The notes under the pieces were generated by a model, which saw nothing but the letters and a program-made list of their open reading frames with translations, ran no database searches and was not told the DNA's origin. Of a DNA stretch of 64,000 nt, positions 43,239 to 52,544 are shown one piece after another (the first letter of the stretch is position 1; each line of letters begins with the position of its first letter). The DNA is from Acidimicrobiales bacterium (lineage in GTDB: Bacteria; Actinomycetota; Acidimicrobiia; Acidimicrobiales; Poriferisodalaceae): contig VYDH01000008.1 of NCBI GenBank assembly GCA_009843525.1, positions 62,001 to 126,000 on the forward strand. Direction: 5' to 3'. The position numbers were made by a program, and so were the translations under genes.

Positions 43239-44966
43239 TCAGAGTCGATTGTTGCTGTGGTGCATCACCAGGCGCGTCACCGATTCGATCTGCGGCTCGG
43301 GCATTCCGAAGTGCCCCAGTGTGTGAGCAATGAGCGCGTCGAGCGCTGCCTGGCGCTCTGCGACGACATGGTTCACGAGTCCTCCGCGCTCGAGGTCTGC
43401 CGCGTCGTCGGGATCGACGGACCACGCCAAGATGACGATCTCAGGATTGTGCTCACGCACAATGCGAGCGAAGTGCGCCACGTCGGATGGTTGGCTGTCG
43501 ACGGCTAATGCGATGCGGGCTTCGCGAAGCCCAGCCCGTTCGGCGATCAGCTGCCGGGAGATGTCTCCCGCAAGAACTCGGCGCCCAGTTCTGGCTGCCC
43601 AACTCTGTGCACGGGGATCCATCGAGACCAAGGCGTAGGGAATCTCTGCCAACTCGAATGCGGCGGCGACGGCTTGGGCGCGTGGCCCGAATCCGTTCAC
43701 GACTGCGTGGCCGCGCGCGGTTTCGTTTTCGACGAGATCGCTGCCTGCTGCCGTATCGGCCGAGGAGGAGTCGGCGCCGCTGGGGTGCGGTGCGGGCCGC
43801 TCCGGCCACAACCGTTTGATGCGGGCACTGAACGAGCTCAGCGCAATCAGCAGCACTGCGACGGCGATGAACGCCTCGGTGCCGTCCGCGAGACCGAGCG
43901 GGAGGAACCCGACATCTTCGCCGACGCGTTCGAGGACGAACGAGAACTCGCCGATCTGCGACAGCACGACCGCGGAGGCAACCACGACCCTCCGCGGCTG
44001 GCGAACGATTGCCGCTGCGGCTGCCGTCGAGACCAGCTTCGCGATGACGGTGCCGAGCGCGAGACCGATCACCAAGCGCGCATTGTGTGCGAAGTACGCC
44101 AAGTCGAACAGCATCCCGATCGACACGAAAAACAACGCCGTGAAGAGGATCTGCAACGGCAACACGTCTGCGATCGCACGAGCCGCCGAACGGCTCTCGG
44201 AGACCATCAGCCCGGCCAGAAACGCTCCCAGAAAGATCGATACACCAGCCAAGCTCGTCAACAACGCAGTCCCGAAGCAGATCGCAAGGATCGCCAGCAG
44301 AAACACGTCCTCGCTCTGGGAGCATTCGACCTGACTCAGCAGCCACGGAACCACCGTCTTCGCGACGAGCATCACTGCCGCCACGATTGCGCCGGCTGTG
44401 GCCAATGCGAGGACGATGTCAGCCCAGCTGTCTGAATCCCCGGCCAGTGAGGGCACCACCAGCACCATCGCGACGCTGGCGAGGTCCTGGTAGATCAACA
44501 GTGCTACTGAGAAGTTGCCGGTCGGCGAGGTAGTCGCTCGTTTCTCGGCCAGCACGTTGAGCACAATCACCGTGCTGGAAAGCGAGACGAGCAGACCGGT
44601 GAACACAGCAGCCCGCCAGTCGATGCCGAAGGCCATCGCGGCGGCGGCGACTATGCCCGTGGCGAGCCCAACCTGGATGCCGCCGCCGACCAAGAAGACC
44701 GATGCCATCTGCCTCACTCGTGCAAGGCTGAACTCGATCCCGAGAGTGAACAGCAGCAGCATCACCCCGATGTCCGCAGATTGGTTCACTAGGTCGATGT
44801 CGCTGACGAGCCCCACGCCGCCCGGCCCGATGACCGCACCGGCAGCCATGAAACCGACAATCGGCACCACGCGGAAACGAGCAAGCACGGCAGCGATCAG
44901 CGTTCCCGCTAGCAGCAACACGGCCAGCTCGACCAGCAGCGGCGGCACAGACTCAGGTACGGGCAC
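43239..44966 (-). CDS. CPA2-type cation/proton antiporter with TrkA-N domain (KefB-like)
   Basis: A 575-residue monovalent cation:proton antiporter. Residues 1-380 comprise about 12 membrane helices of the CPA2 fold (FMAAGAVIGPGGVGLV near residue 36; GVSIFLGAFLAGLMVSES). Residues about 420-540 form a cytoplasmic RCK/TrkA-N Rossmann domain (NGFGPRAQAVAAAFEL), which usually binds NAD(H) or nucleotides and gates the transporter. K+ efflux with proton influx is the typical activity. It is divergent from another antiporter gene across about 150 bp. No glutathione-sensing KefF partner is present. Confidence 0.9.
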   Translation of the reverse strand: MPVPESVPPLLVELAVLLLAGTLIAAVLARFRVVPIVGFMAAGAVIGPGGVGLVSDIDLVNQSADIGVMLLLFTLGIEFSLARVRQMASVFLVGGGIQVGLATGIVAAAAMAFGIDWRAAVFTGLLVSLSSTVIVLNVLAEKRATTSPTGNFSVALLIYQDLASVAMVLVVPSLAGDSDSWADIVLALATAGAIVAAVMLVAKTVVPWLLSQVECSQSEDVFLLAILAICFGTALLTSLAGVSIFLGAFLAGLMVSESRSAARAIADVLPLQILFTALFFVSIGMLFDLAYFAHNARLVIGLALGTVIAKLVSTAAAAAIVRQPRRVVVASAVVLSQIGEFSFVLERVGEDVGFLPLGLADGTEAFIAVAVLLIALSSFSARIKRLWPERPAPHPSGADSSSADTAAGSDLVENETARGHAVVNGFGPRAQAVAAAFELAEIPYALVSMDPRAQSWAARTGRRVLAGDISRQLIAERAGLREARIALAVDSQPSDVAHFARIVREHNPEIVILAWSVDPDDAADLERGGLVNHVVAERQAALDALIAHTLGHFGMPEPQIESVTRLVMHHSNNRL

Positions 44967-45118
44967 TCGAGAGCGAGGCTATGTGGCGGCATCTCCGCAC
45001 TGGGCGCGAGTCAAGCCACCCAAGGCACCTCCTGACCAAGCGCCGCTCACTTGCGCGCCTACCATCACCGTCCAAGTGCATCGGCGGCGAGCAGCCGCGC
45101 CGACTCGGAGGTACAGAC

Positions 45119-46468
45119 GTGCGCAGGGTGGTCGCATTCTCGGTACTGCTGGTCGTCGGGCTGGGCCTGTCGCAGGTGTTGCCGCAACTTGCAGGCGACG
45201 CTCACGACACCGTTGCGAACGTCATTCGAGTGGCGACGATGACCGGTCTGGCGTTCATCATGATCCACGTCGGCTTCGAGTTCCACATCGACAAGTCCAA
45301 TCTGCGCCAATACGGATGGGACTATTTCGTGGCGTTCACCGCAGCCACGTTCCCGTGGATCATCGCCACCGGCTACTTCGTGTTCGTCATGCTGCCCTCA
45401 GACGTATGGGGCAGCGGGGACGCCTGGACCGAGACGCTGCTGGCGGGCAGATTCGCCGCTCCGACCTCCGCGGGCGTGCTGTTCAGCATGCTCGCCGCGG
45501 CTGGGCTGGCCGGAACATGGCTGTTCCGCAAAGTGCGGATATTGGCGATCTTCGACGATCTCGACACCGTGCTGCTGATGATCCCGCTGAAGATGCTGAT
45601 CGTCGGCATCGCATGGCAGCTCGGGCTGATCGTGGTGTTCATGGCCGCGCTGCTGGTGCTGGCGTATGTGTTCTTGCACCGGGTCGCGCTGCCGGTGACG
45701 TACCGATGGGTGCTGGGCTACGCAATCGCGATCGTGGCAGTCAGCGAAGTGCTGTACTCGGCCACCAAGCTGATCGACCCGTCGGTGCCGATCCACATCG
45801 AGGTGCTGCTGCCTGCCTTTGTGCTGGGCTGTATCGCTCGTCCGAAGCCGACTGCGCCCCGTGACGTGCCCGCAGCCGCCCACGACGAACTGCACAACCT
45901 GCTCGAACGGCCCGCTGAGCGGCGCGCTGGGGCGTGGGTCGCGGCGGTGTTCATGCTGCTCGTCGGCCTCAGCCTTCCGCAGATCTTCGAAGGCGACGAC
46001 GTGCAGCATCCCGAGCCGACAGCGGCGTCGCTGCATGCATCCGCTCCCGGCGCATCAGTCGACGATCCGGCGCTGGCGGGCGGCGAGATCGAGGGCCGTT
46101 ACGTCGACACGGTCACCGCCAGCCAGCCTTCGATCAGCTGGGGGGCGATCGCGGCCCATGTTCTGTTGCTGTCGGCCCTGATCAACGTGGGGAAGATGTT
46201 CCCCGTGTTCTGCTATCGCAAAGAGGCGCACTGGAAGCACCGGCTCGCGATCGCCGTGGGCATGTGGCCTCGCGGCGAGGTCGGGGCGGGCGTGCTCGTG
46301 CTCAGCCTGAGCTACGGGATCGGTGGGCCGATCGTCACCGTCGCGATGCTTTCGCTGGCGCTCAACCTTCTCCTCACCGGCGTGTTCATCATCATCGTCA
46401 AGCGGCTGATCGGCGCGGGCGACGACGCCGCACCGGCGGCCGATGCCGCGGCGAGCGCGACGCAGTAG
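45119..46468 (+). CDS. Cation/proton antiporter, CPA2-like
   Basis: A 449-residue membrane protein with about 12 hydrophobic helices. TMTGLAFIMIHVGFEFHIDKS near residue 45 and GRFAAPTSAGVLFSMLAAAGLAG are of the Na+/H+ exchanger or Kef-type fold, and MWPRGEVGAGVLVLSLSYG near the C-terminus is the usual late helix. A long acidic loop (about residues 290-340) separates the two halves. GTG at 45119 is chosen because GGAGG lies 8 nt upstream; the frame opens earlier to 44981 but without a ribosome site. It is divergent from the 575-residue antiporter, so the two may serve together in pH or K+/Na+ homeostasis. Confidence 0.82.
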   Translation: MRRVVAFSVLLVVGLGLSQVLPQLAGDAHDTVANVIRVATMTGLAFIMIHVGFEFHIDKSNLRQYGWDYFVAFTAATFPWIIATGYFVFVMLPSDVWGSGDAWTETLLAGRFAAPTSAGVLFSMLAAAGLAGTWLFRKVRILAIFDDLDTVLLMIPLKMLIVGIAWQLGLIVVFMAALLVLAYVFLHRVALPVTYRWVLGYAIAIVAVSEVLYSATKLIDPSVPIHIEVLLPAFVLGCIARPKPTAPRDVPAAAHDELHNLLERPAERRAGAWVAAVFMLLVGLSLPQIFEGDDVQHPEPTAASLHASAPGASVDDPALAGGEIEGRYVDTVTASQPSISWGAIAAHVLLLSALINVGKMFPVFCYRKEAHWKHRLAIAVGMWPRGEVGAGVLVLSLSYGIGGPIVTVAMLSLALNLLLTGVFIIIVKRLIGAGDDAAPAADAAASATQ

Positions 46469-46540
46469 CCCGTCTCAACAGGCCGACAGGCCGGCGAGTC
46501 GGCAACCGCAGACGCCCGGGAATGACTCGGAGACAGACCG

Positions 46541-46833
46541 CTATGGGGTGCGCAGGACGCCGCGCAGTATGGACCGCCCGGAGTGGGCAGGGTCTCCGTC
46601 GCGCGGCTCCACGCTGATGTCGACGACGGAGTAGAGCGACGGGTCGTAGCCGAGCGGCACTGCGAGGCTGCCCGGGTCTGCGGGGTCTATGAGGCCGAGC
46701 GACACCAGGTCGGCGACGTTGCCGTGATCGTCGGGCTGAATGAGCCATGCCTCGAGGTCGGCGCCGGACCCGGCGGCTGGCAGCGACGCGTCGACGAGCA
46801 GGATGCGCTGACGTCCGTCGTCCGCGACGTCGT
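46541..46833 (-). pseudogene. Anti-sigma-K factor (RskA) C-terminal remnant
   Basis: Minus-strand reading from 46833 gives RQRILLVDASLPAAG, AWLIQPDDHGNVADLVSLG and finally VVDISVEPRDGDPAHSG followed by SILRGVL and a stop. These are the extracytoplasmic C-terminal motifs of RskA, the anti-sigma-K factor. No start, zinc-motif or membrane helix remains, because about the first two thirds are missing. The frame is out of step with the upstream sigma remnant. Confidence 0.75.
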
Positions 46834-47279
46834 CTCTGCAATCTGAGGGTGAGTCAAGCCGTCGAAATAGTGCATCGTGATCACCCGGCGAGTCGCCTCA
46901 GGCAGGCGACGCAGTGCTTCGGCGATCATCAGCCGTTCGGCGATCTGCTCGATCCCTGCATCGGAAGGCATGTCTGCAAGATCGGCGCCCGATCGGCGGT
47001 CCGAGTGCCGCTTCGCAGCACGGATGTTGTCGATGATCCGGTTCTTGGTGATCGTGACCAGCCACGCGGCCAGGTTGCCCTTGGCCGGGTCGAACCGTTC
47101 GTGGCCTTTCCATGCGCTGATGAAGACCTCTTGGGCGACGTCGCAGGCGCGGCTCTCGTCGAGCGTGCGACGGCACAGCGTGTACACGAGATCGCCGTAA
47201 CGGCGGTAGACGGCTTCGAGAGAGCCGTCCTCGCCCCGAGCGAACGCCTGGTCGACACCGTCGGTCGCCTCGTCCGCTG
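46834..47279 (-). pseudogene. ECF sigma factor (SigK-like) without start or region 4.2
   Basis: Minus-strand codons from 47275 encode a recognisable ECF sigma factor: DGSLEAVYRRYGDLVYTLC (region 2 start), DVAQEVFISAWKGHERFDP (region 2.4-like), LVTITKNRIIDNIR and the beginning of region 4 (RLPEATRRVITMHYFDGLTHPQIAE). Then the frame runs into out-of-frame RskA sequence, losing the region 4.2 helix that reads the -35 box. No start codon precedes the domain in this frame. The gene should be non-functional. Confidence 0.75.
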
Positions 47280-47915
47280 AACGTGGATGATGCCGTTGGA
47301 GGCGGCGATGTCGGTGGCGACGACGGTTGCGTTGTTGACCATGACGGTGTCGCCGTCGACGGTGATGGCGATCTCTTCGCCTTGGACGGTGGTGACGGTC
47401 TGGCCGTCGAGCGACACGACGGTCGCGGCGGGCGCCTCCAGCGGCAGGACGTGGTAGGTCAGCACCGCCGTAAGCAATTCGGTATCGGCGAGCAATGCCT
47501 CCGGGGTCATGCCCAGCAATTCGAGGGCCGCTGCGAATGCGTCCTCGGTGGGGGCGAGCACGGTGAAGGGACCGTCACCGCTGAGCACCTCGACCAGGCC
47601 GGCGGCTTGCACGGCTGCCACGAGGGTCGGGAACGAGCCTGAGGAGACCGCAACCTCCACGATCGTGCCGTCCATCGCTTCCTGGTCCGCAGGCGCCATC
47701 TCTTCTGTGGTTGCAGGCGTCTCGTCAGCCGGGGGTGCTTCCTCCGTAGTCGGCGCCACCTCCGCCGCCGATGTCGGCGCGGCTGTTGCTGTAGGAGCAG
47801 CAGTGGCTGCGGGTGCGTCAGCGTCGCTGCTGTCGTCGCCGCACGCAGCCGTCACGAGGACCAACGCCAGCATCACCGTCGACAGTCGAGACCATCTGCA
47901 AGGTCTTCCGGACAT
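47280..47915 (-). pseudogene. Fasciclin-domain lipoprotein, C-terminally clipped
   Basis: The protein opens with a lipoprotein signal (MLALVLVTAAC), then a low-complexity Ala/Thr/Pro/Glu linker to about residue 80 and a fasciclin (FAS1) domain: TLVAAVQAAGLVEVLSGDGPFTVLAPTEDAFAAAL in part, LTYHVLPLE and VVATDIAASNGIIHV. A normal FAS1 domain ends HV-IDxVLLP; here the sequence after HV (47280) switches to sigma-factor DNA in a foreign frame. Its ORF stays open to 46929, which would add about 115 junk residues. Most of the domain is intact, so a partly folded product is conceivable. Confidence 0.72.
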
Positions 47916-48055
47916 AGTGAATTCTCCAGGATTGGGGGAACTTGACGGTGACTACGGAACGACCGGCGCGTTTGGTTGCAGGAATCTGCGAAGTGACCGC
48001 GCCCAGACGGTCTCTTGACTACGAGGGTGTGCTGCGAGGTTCTTCCACGACGTTG

Positions 48056-48844
48056 CTACTCCGCGGCGCCGTTCCGGCTTCGGCGGGGTGGCAGCGGGAT
48101 GAAGGCGCTGGTGCGGGCCGCGTAGTCGGCATAGCCGGGGCGCCGATCGCCGATGGTGCGTTCGAGCAGGGCGACACCCGAGATGCGTACCAGAAGCACC
48201 GTCATGACTGTTGGGCCGATGATCGTCCACCAGGCGCCCGCCGCAGCGGCTACCAGGTAGATGCCCCACCACACCAGGAAGTCCCCGAAGTAGTTGGGGT
48301 GGCGGCTGTAGCGCCACAGCCCGCGGTTCATCACCTTGCCCCGGCCAGCCTCCGCAGCGCGGAATCGGGCGAGTTGACGGTCGGCCACCGTCTCGAAGAT
48401 GAACCCGACCACCCACACCGCCGCGCCGAGCCAGTCCAGCCAGCCCACAGCAGCGTTCGGGTCGGTGCCCAGCACGGCCTGCAGCGGCAACGAGACGACC
48501 GTCGCCAGCAGCGCCTGCAAGCCGAAGACGATCACCAGGCTCCACAGCGCGAAGGGCTGCCACCTGTGCCGCATGTCCGCGTAGCGGTAGTCCTCCGGTT
48601 CGCCTCGTTTGCGCAGCGCCAGGTGGATGCCGAGTCGCAGGCCCCACAGCGTCACCATCGCGGCCAGCATCAGCTTGCGGCCGCCGCCGCCGCTCGAGCT
48701 GAGCCACAGCCCCCACGCGATCGCGACGAATACCACGGGCCACAAGGGGTCCACAATCGATGCGTCTTCGAGCCGCAAGCTCACCAGCCAGCAGATGAGC
48801 ATCAGCACTGCCGCAATGGCAGCAGCGATCGCCAGCGAGCTCAC
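48056..48844 (-). CDS. DUF1295/steroid 5-alpha-reductase-like membrane protein
   Basis: A 262-residue polytopic protein of the DUF1295 family, related to 3-oxo-5-alpha-steroid 4-dehydrogenase and isoprenylcysteine methyltransferase. The motif GLWRYSRHPNYFGDFLVWWG near residues 170-190 is the C-terminal cofactor-binding signature; six or seven helices are expected. It overlaps the KAS III stop by 4 nt (ATGA). Together the pair suggests modification of a lipid, possibly a ketone or sterol-like product of the condensing enzyme, but the substrate is unknown. Confidence 0.85.
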   Translation of the reverse strand: MSSLAIAAAIAAVLMLICWLVSLRLEDASIVDPLWPVVFVAIAWGLWLSSSGGGGRKLMLAAMVTLWGLRLGIHLALRKRGEPEDYRYADMRHRWQPFALWSLVIVFGLQALLATVVSLPLQAVLGTDPNAAVGWLDWLGAAVWVVGFIFETVADRQLARFRAAEAGRGKVMNRGLWRYSRHPNYFGDFLVWWGIYLVAAAAGAWWTIIGPTVMTVLLVRISGVALLERTIGDRRPGYADYAARTSAFIPLPPRRSRNGAAE

Positions 48845-49941
48845 AGCAGGGCGGTGCGGCCGGGCTCCCGGTACAGCGTCGCTCCCCAGTGCGCCCCCGC
48901 ACCGAAGCTGGTGAACGCCACCAGCGAACCGGGTCCGACCCGGTCGGCCGAGCGCAGTTCGTGGAACAGGATCGGCAGCGTCCCCGCCGTCGTGTTGCCC
49001 CAGCGGTCGATGTTGGAAGGCACCACCGACTCGTCGGCCCCGAGCCGGCGGCGAACGCCGTCGAGGATCCGCTCATTGGCCTGATGCGCCACCACCACAT
49101 CGAGATCGCCCAATTTGTGACCAGTCCGCGTCAGCACTTCGAGTACGGCTTCGGGCATGGTCTCCACCGCCAGCCGGTACAGGCCCCCGCCGTTCATCGC
49201 CGGACGGTGCAAGCCTTCGGCAATCTGCGCGGCGTCGACATAGGGACGGTGCAACGAGCCCAAACCCGGAACTTCGATGAGATCGGCGTTCGCGCCGTCC
49301 GTGTACAGCACCGACGCCAGAAATCCGACGGGTTGACCCCCGCCTGCTGAAGCCGACGGGTTGTGTCGTTTCACCACCGCTGCGCCGGCGCCGTCGCCGA
49401 ACAGCACGCTCCATGCACGGTGACGGTTCGCCAGTTCTCGCTCGTCGTCGGTGACGGGCCGGTGGGTGCGGCCCAGCACGATGTCCCACGCGTTGCCCCA
49501 CGGCAGGTAGCCCGCATGCACTTCGGCACCCACCACCAACACCGTGTCGGCGCGATCGGTGGCGATCAGCATGTCGGCCAGATCCAGCCCGAACAGGAAG
49601 CCAGCACACTGCTGGCGCAGATCGAACGTCGCCACCCGCTCGATGCCCGATTTGTGCTGCACCGCACCCGCGATGCCGGGATTCTGGCGATCCGGCGTCA
49701 TCGTCGCGCAGATCACCGAGTCCACTTCCACCGTTCCCACCCCGGCGTCGGCCAAAGCCGCCGTCGCCGCTTCGGCACCGAGATCCGACGCCGCCGTGCC
49801 CGGCTCAACAAAACGACGGCTCACCACACCCGTACGCGAGCGGATCCACTCATCGGACGTGTCCATGATGCGTGTCAGCGCCTCATTGCTCACCACATGG
49901 GGCGGCACCGCGATCCCGGTTCCTACGATGACGGCAGCCAT
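48841..49941 (-). CDS. Beta-ketoacyl-ACP synthase III-type condensing enzyme
   Basis: A 366-residue thiolase-fold condensing enzyme. The catalytic triad is visible: C112 in QQCAGF, the histidine in VVAHQANERI and the asparagine in NIDRWGNTTAGT. It is longer than E. coli FabH (317), as are many actinobacterial KAS III homologues that start secondary or branched lipid synthesis, so I leave the symbol blank. The ATG at 49941 has a TAAGCT box 9 nt upstream on the minus strand (49956-49951). It is coupled to the DUF1295 gene, and no acyl-carrier or fab genes are beside it. Confidence 0.88.
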   Translation of the reverse strand: MAAVIVGTGIAVPPHVVSNEALTRIMDTSDEWIRSRTGVVSRRFVEPGTAASDLGAEAATAALADAGVGTVEVDSVICATMTPDRQNPGIAGAVQHKSGIERVATFDLRQQCAGFLFGLDLADMLIATDRADTVLVVGAEVHAGYLPWGNAWDIVLGRTHRPVTDDERELANRHRAWSVLFGDGAGAAVVKRHNPSASAGGGQPVGFLASVLYTDGANADLIEVPGLGSLHRPYVDAAQIAEGLHRPAMNGGGLYRLAVETMPEAVLEVLTRTGHKLGDLDVVVAHQANERILDGVRRRLGADESVVPSNIDRWGNTTAGTLPILFHELRSADRVGPGSLVAFTSFGAGAHWGATLYREPGRTALL

Positions 49942-49950
49942 GGTCAGCGA

Positions 49951-49956
49951 AGCTTA
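49951..49956 (-). promoter_or_regulatory. TAAGCT -10 box for the KAS III gene
   Basis: On the minus strand TAAGCT lies 9 nt before the ATG at 49941, in the leaderless pattern. Confidence 0.4.
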
Positions 49957-50165
49957 AGGCTGCCATGCGGGCAGCAGACCGCGCGAACGGCGACCGATCA
50001 TGAACTGCATCTCGACCGAGGCAACATGCACCGGGATCGGCCCCATGTGATCGATGCCGCAGGCGCACTGGCGGGACTCGGAGCTGCGCCGAGGATCAAT
50101 CAGCGGATTCCGGAGGGCTAAGACCACCCCTCGACGCGGTTGCCTAGGCTGCGGGCTCACTCAGA

Positions 50166-51614
50166 ATGGACGATGTCGCGATCGCATGGTTCCGGAGAGA
50201 TCTCCGCTTGGCAGACAACCCTGCTTGGGCCGCAGCTGCTGCGTACCAGGTGGCGGTGCCGATCGTCGTACTCGAACCGAGGCTGCTCAAGGCGGCCGGG
50301 CCGCATCGCCTGAGGGCGTATACGGGCGCAATCACCGGTTTGGAAAAGTCACTGAAGGAACTCGGTGCGACGCTGCACATCGCCGTTGGAGATCCGGTTG
50401 ATGCGCTTCCCCCGATCGCAGCTGAAGTGGGCAGCGCGACGGTCATCGTGAACGCGGACGTAACGAGGTACTCGACACGTCGAGACGGGCGAGTTGGCCA
50501 GGCACTCGGCAGACCGCTGGAATCACATTGGGGCACATTGGTGCATCCCCCCGGAAGTGTGCTGACCAGCAAAGGCACGCTCTCGCAGGTGTTCGCTCCG
50601 TTCTGGAAGCGATGGCAGGCCCTGCCATTGCGGCCCGAGGTCGGCACTGGCCGCGTCGGCGTCGTTGGCACGGGTCCGTCCACTGGTCTTCCGGGCCTCA
50701 CGGCGACCTCCTTGGCCGAGGCGCGCGACGAGTTTGAAGGGCTCCGGGTGTGCCTGCCCTCAGCGGACGACGTGCCGACGGCGGTGTGGTCCGAACAGCG
50801 CTCAGCAGCACAACTCAGAACTTGGTTGGAGCAGGCCGATCGGTACGACGAGACCCGTAACGGATTCGACATCGCCGGCACGTCTGAGCTCAGCAGCGCG
50901 CTGCACTTCGGCCTGCTGTCGCCAACGGCCATCGCCCGCCAGGTCGGCACCGGCTCGGCGGGCCGATCAGCTTTCGTTCGGCAGTTGGCATGGCGGGATT
51001 GGTACGCCCATCTCACCTACGAACAGCCTGACATCGCCCGCTGCGCGCTGCGCCCCGGCTACGACCGCATCGAATGGCGCGACGGGGCACTGGCCGATCG
51101 AGACTTCGCAGCGTGGACAGCGGGACGCTCGGGAATTCCGATCGTGGATGCTGCCATGCGTCAGCTGTCAGCCACCGGTTGGATACACAACCGTCTTCGC
51201 ATGATCGCGGCTTCGTTTCTCGTCAAGGATCTGCTGATCGATTGGCGACGCGGCGAGCGATGGTTCCGCCGACTGCTGTGCGACGGCGACGCAGCCCAGA
51301 ACGCGGGCAACTGGCAGTGGTGCGCCGGCACCGGCCCCGACGCTGCGCCGTACTTCCGAGTCTTCAACCCGGTCGTCCAGAGCCGCCGCTATGACCCCTA
51401 TGGCAGCTATCTGCGGCGGTGGCTGCCCGAACTGGCTCGAATGCCGAACCATGCGATCCACGCGCCGTGGGAAGCTCCGCAGCCCGTGCTCGCGGTCGCA
51501 GGCGTCCGGATTGGCATCGACTATCCCGCCCCCATCGTCGATCACCCCGAGGCGCGACAGCGTGCCCTGGCCGCCTACCGAACTGCGCTCGACACCGTTG
51601 CTGACAGCGTTTGA
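50166..51614 (+). CDS. phr: Class I DNA photolyase (cryptochrome/photolyase family)
   Basis: A 482-residue FAD-dependent photolyase that repairs cyclobutane pyrimidine dimers with blue light. The N-terminal antenna domain begins AIAWFRRDLRLADNPAW, and the C-terminal FAD domain has WRDWYAHLTY, MRQLSATGWIHNRLRM and NWQWCAGTGPDAAPYFRVFNP in part, which are the class I CPD photolyase signatures. The WFRRDLR and the tryptophan chain region are intact, so it is probably active. TAGGCT at 50145-50150 may be its -10 box with a leader of about 9 nt. It is convergent with the DUF2269 gene. Confidence 0.92.
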   Translation: MDDVAIAWFRRDLRLADNPAWAAAAAYQVAVPIVVLEPRLLKAAGPHRLRAYTGAITGLEKSLKELGATLHIAVGDPVDALPPIAAEVGSATVIVNADVTRYSTRRDGRVGQALGRPLESHWGTLVHPPGSVLTSKGTLSQVFAPFWKRWQALPLRPEVGTGRVGVVGTGPSTGLPGLTATSLAEARDEFEGLRVCLPSADDVPTAVWSEQRSAAQLRTWLEQADRYDETRNGFDIAGTSELSSALHFGLLSPTAIARQVGTGSAGRSAFVRQLAWRDWYAHLTYEQPDIARCALRPGYDRIEWRDGALADRDFAAWTAGRSGIPIVDAAMRQLSATGWIHNRLRMIAASFLVKDLLIDWRRGERWFRRLLCDGDAAQNAGNWQWCAGTGPDAAPYFRVFNPVVQSRRYDPYGSYLRRWLPELARMPNHAIHAPWEAPQPVLAVAGVRIGIDYPAPIVDHPEARQRALAAYRTALDTVADSV

Positions 51615-51632
51615 GGCGCCGACCCAGCTCCG

Positions 51633-52166
51633 CTACAGGCCCGGCTTGGTCACCATCACGGCAATTGCGGCCACGATCACCAAATTGCTCGCCATCGACC
51701 ACAGCTCGGCGCGCCCGCGCAGCCGTTCCGCATCGTCGGACCGTTCGGGTCCCGCGTCCATTGCGTCGGCAAGCTTGGCGCTGGTCGGCCGCAGTGCGCC
51801 GTGAGCGATGCCCAACCAGACGAAGTACAAGATGAACGCCGTCGTGACCCAGCCTTGCCGGAACGTCCAGCGGTCATCGACGAGCACCGCCACAACGCCG
51901 GCGATCCCGGCGAGGTACGCCGCCATGTCCGTCAAGCGGTTCGACGCGAACTCGAACGCCCGCCGCACAGCAGCTGCAGCGTCAGGACCATCAGCCCATG
52001 CCCGTCTCAGCATGACGGTGCCCAAGGCGCTGCCGCCGAATCCCACCACCGCACACACGAGGTGGACGACCAGCACGGTTTGGTACCAGCCCGAGTTGAA
52101 GTTGGCTGCCACCAGGGCATCGCCGAAGCCAAGCGCCATGCCCGCGAGTATCGCCGCCGAAGGCAC
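51633..52166 (-). CDS. DUF2269-like integral membrane protein
   Basis: A 177-residue protein with about four hydrophobic helices and little else. The helix-loop texture (VLVVHLVCAVVGFGGSALG with a conserved histidine near residue 35; FAYLVWLGIAHGAL-like YFVWLGIAHGAL) matches the DUF2269 predicted integral membrane family of unknown function. The histidine in the first membrane helix hints at a small cofactor or haem, unverified. The start is GTG at 52166. It is convergent with the photolyase and divergent from the cox leader ORF. Confidence 0.7.
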   Translation of the reverse strand: MPSAAILAGMALGFGDALVAANFNSGWYQTVLVVHLVCAVVGFGGSALGTVMLRRAWADGPDAAAAVRRAFEFASNRLTDMAAYLAGIAGVVAVLVDDRWTFRQGWVTTAFILYFVWLGIAHGALRPTSAKLADAMDAGPERSDDAERLRGRAELWSMASNLVIVAAIAVMVTKPGL

Positions 52167-52235
52167 TGATGCCGCAGCGGGCGCACCAAACGACGCGGCT
52201 AGTGAGTTCGTTCGGAGCGTCGCAACGGGCAGTGG

Positions 52236-52241
52236 TAAGTT
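52236..52241 (+). promoter_or_regulatory. TAAGTT -10-like box before the cox operon
   Basis: TAAGTT sits 45 nt upstream of the leader ORF at 52287 and 300 nt upstream of coxM. It is a plausible promoter for the operon. Unlike most boxes here, it leaves a 5' leader containing a normal AAGGGGAG ribosome site. Confidence 0.35.
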
Positions 52242-52286
52242 CGCTGTGCCACAGACACGGCCGGAGCTCCGGGGGAAGGGGAGTCC

Positions 52287-52541
52287 ATGCCGATCGAGTC
52301 ATCAGGCCATAGCGCAGGCAACCCGAGGCTGTACGAGGTCATCGAGGGCGCGCCCAAGGAAGGTGCGAGCCCGACGATCTGGGCCTGGCCACAGATCATC
52401 GACTATCTCAAAGTCGCTGGTCAGCCAGTTCAGGGGCCATGGCCGCCACACCAAGAGCGACGGCCTGATCCCGACGCCGAGTCGTTGCCGCGAGCTGTGC
52501 CGGATCCGCAAGGTCCCGGCGGGCCGTCGACAGGGGGCTGA
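52287..52541 (+). CDS. Small unknown ORF preceding coxM
   Basis: An 84-residue ORF that I do not recognise. The first 45 residues look folded (NPRLYEVIEGAPKEG, IWAWPQIIDYLKVAG), whereas the rest is Pro/Gly/Glu-rich and probably disordered. It has a strong AAGGGGAG ribosome site 5 nt before the ATG, and its stop is only 3 nt before the coxM ATG, so it is likely the real first gene of the cox operon rather than a chance frame. A truncated remnant of a larger gene is the alternative. Confidence 0.5.
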   Translation: MPIESSGHSAGNPRLYEVIEGAPKEGASPTIWAWPQIIDYLKVAGQPVQGPWPPHQERRPDPDAESLPRAVPDPQGPGGPSTGG

Positions 52542-52544
52542 CGC

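Noticed and set aside
49954..50160. A 68-codon minus-strand ORF between the KAS III gene and the photolyase
   Set aside because: No ribosome site or recognisable domain, and part lies over the likely promoter of the photolyase.
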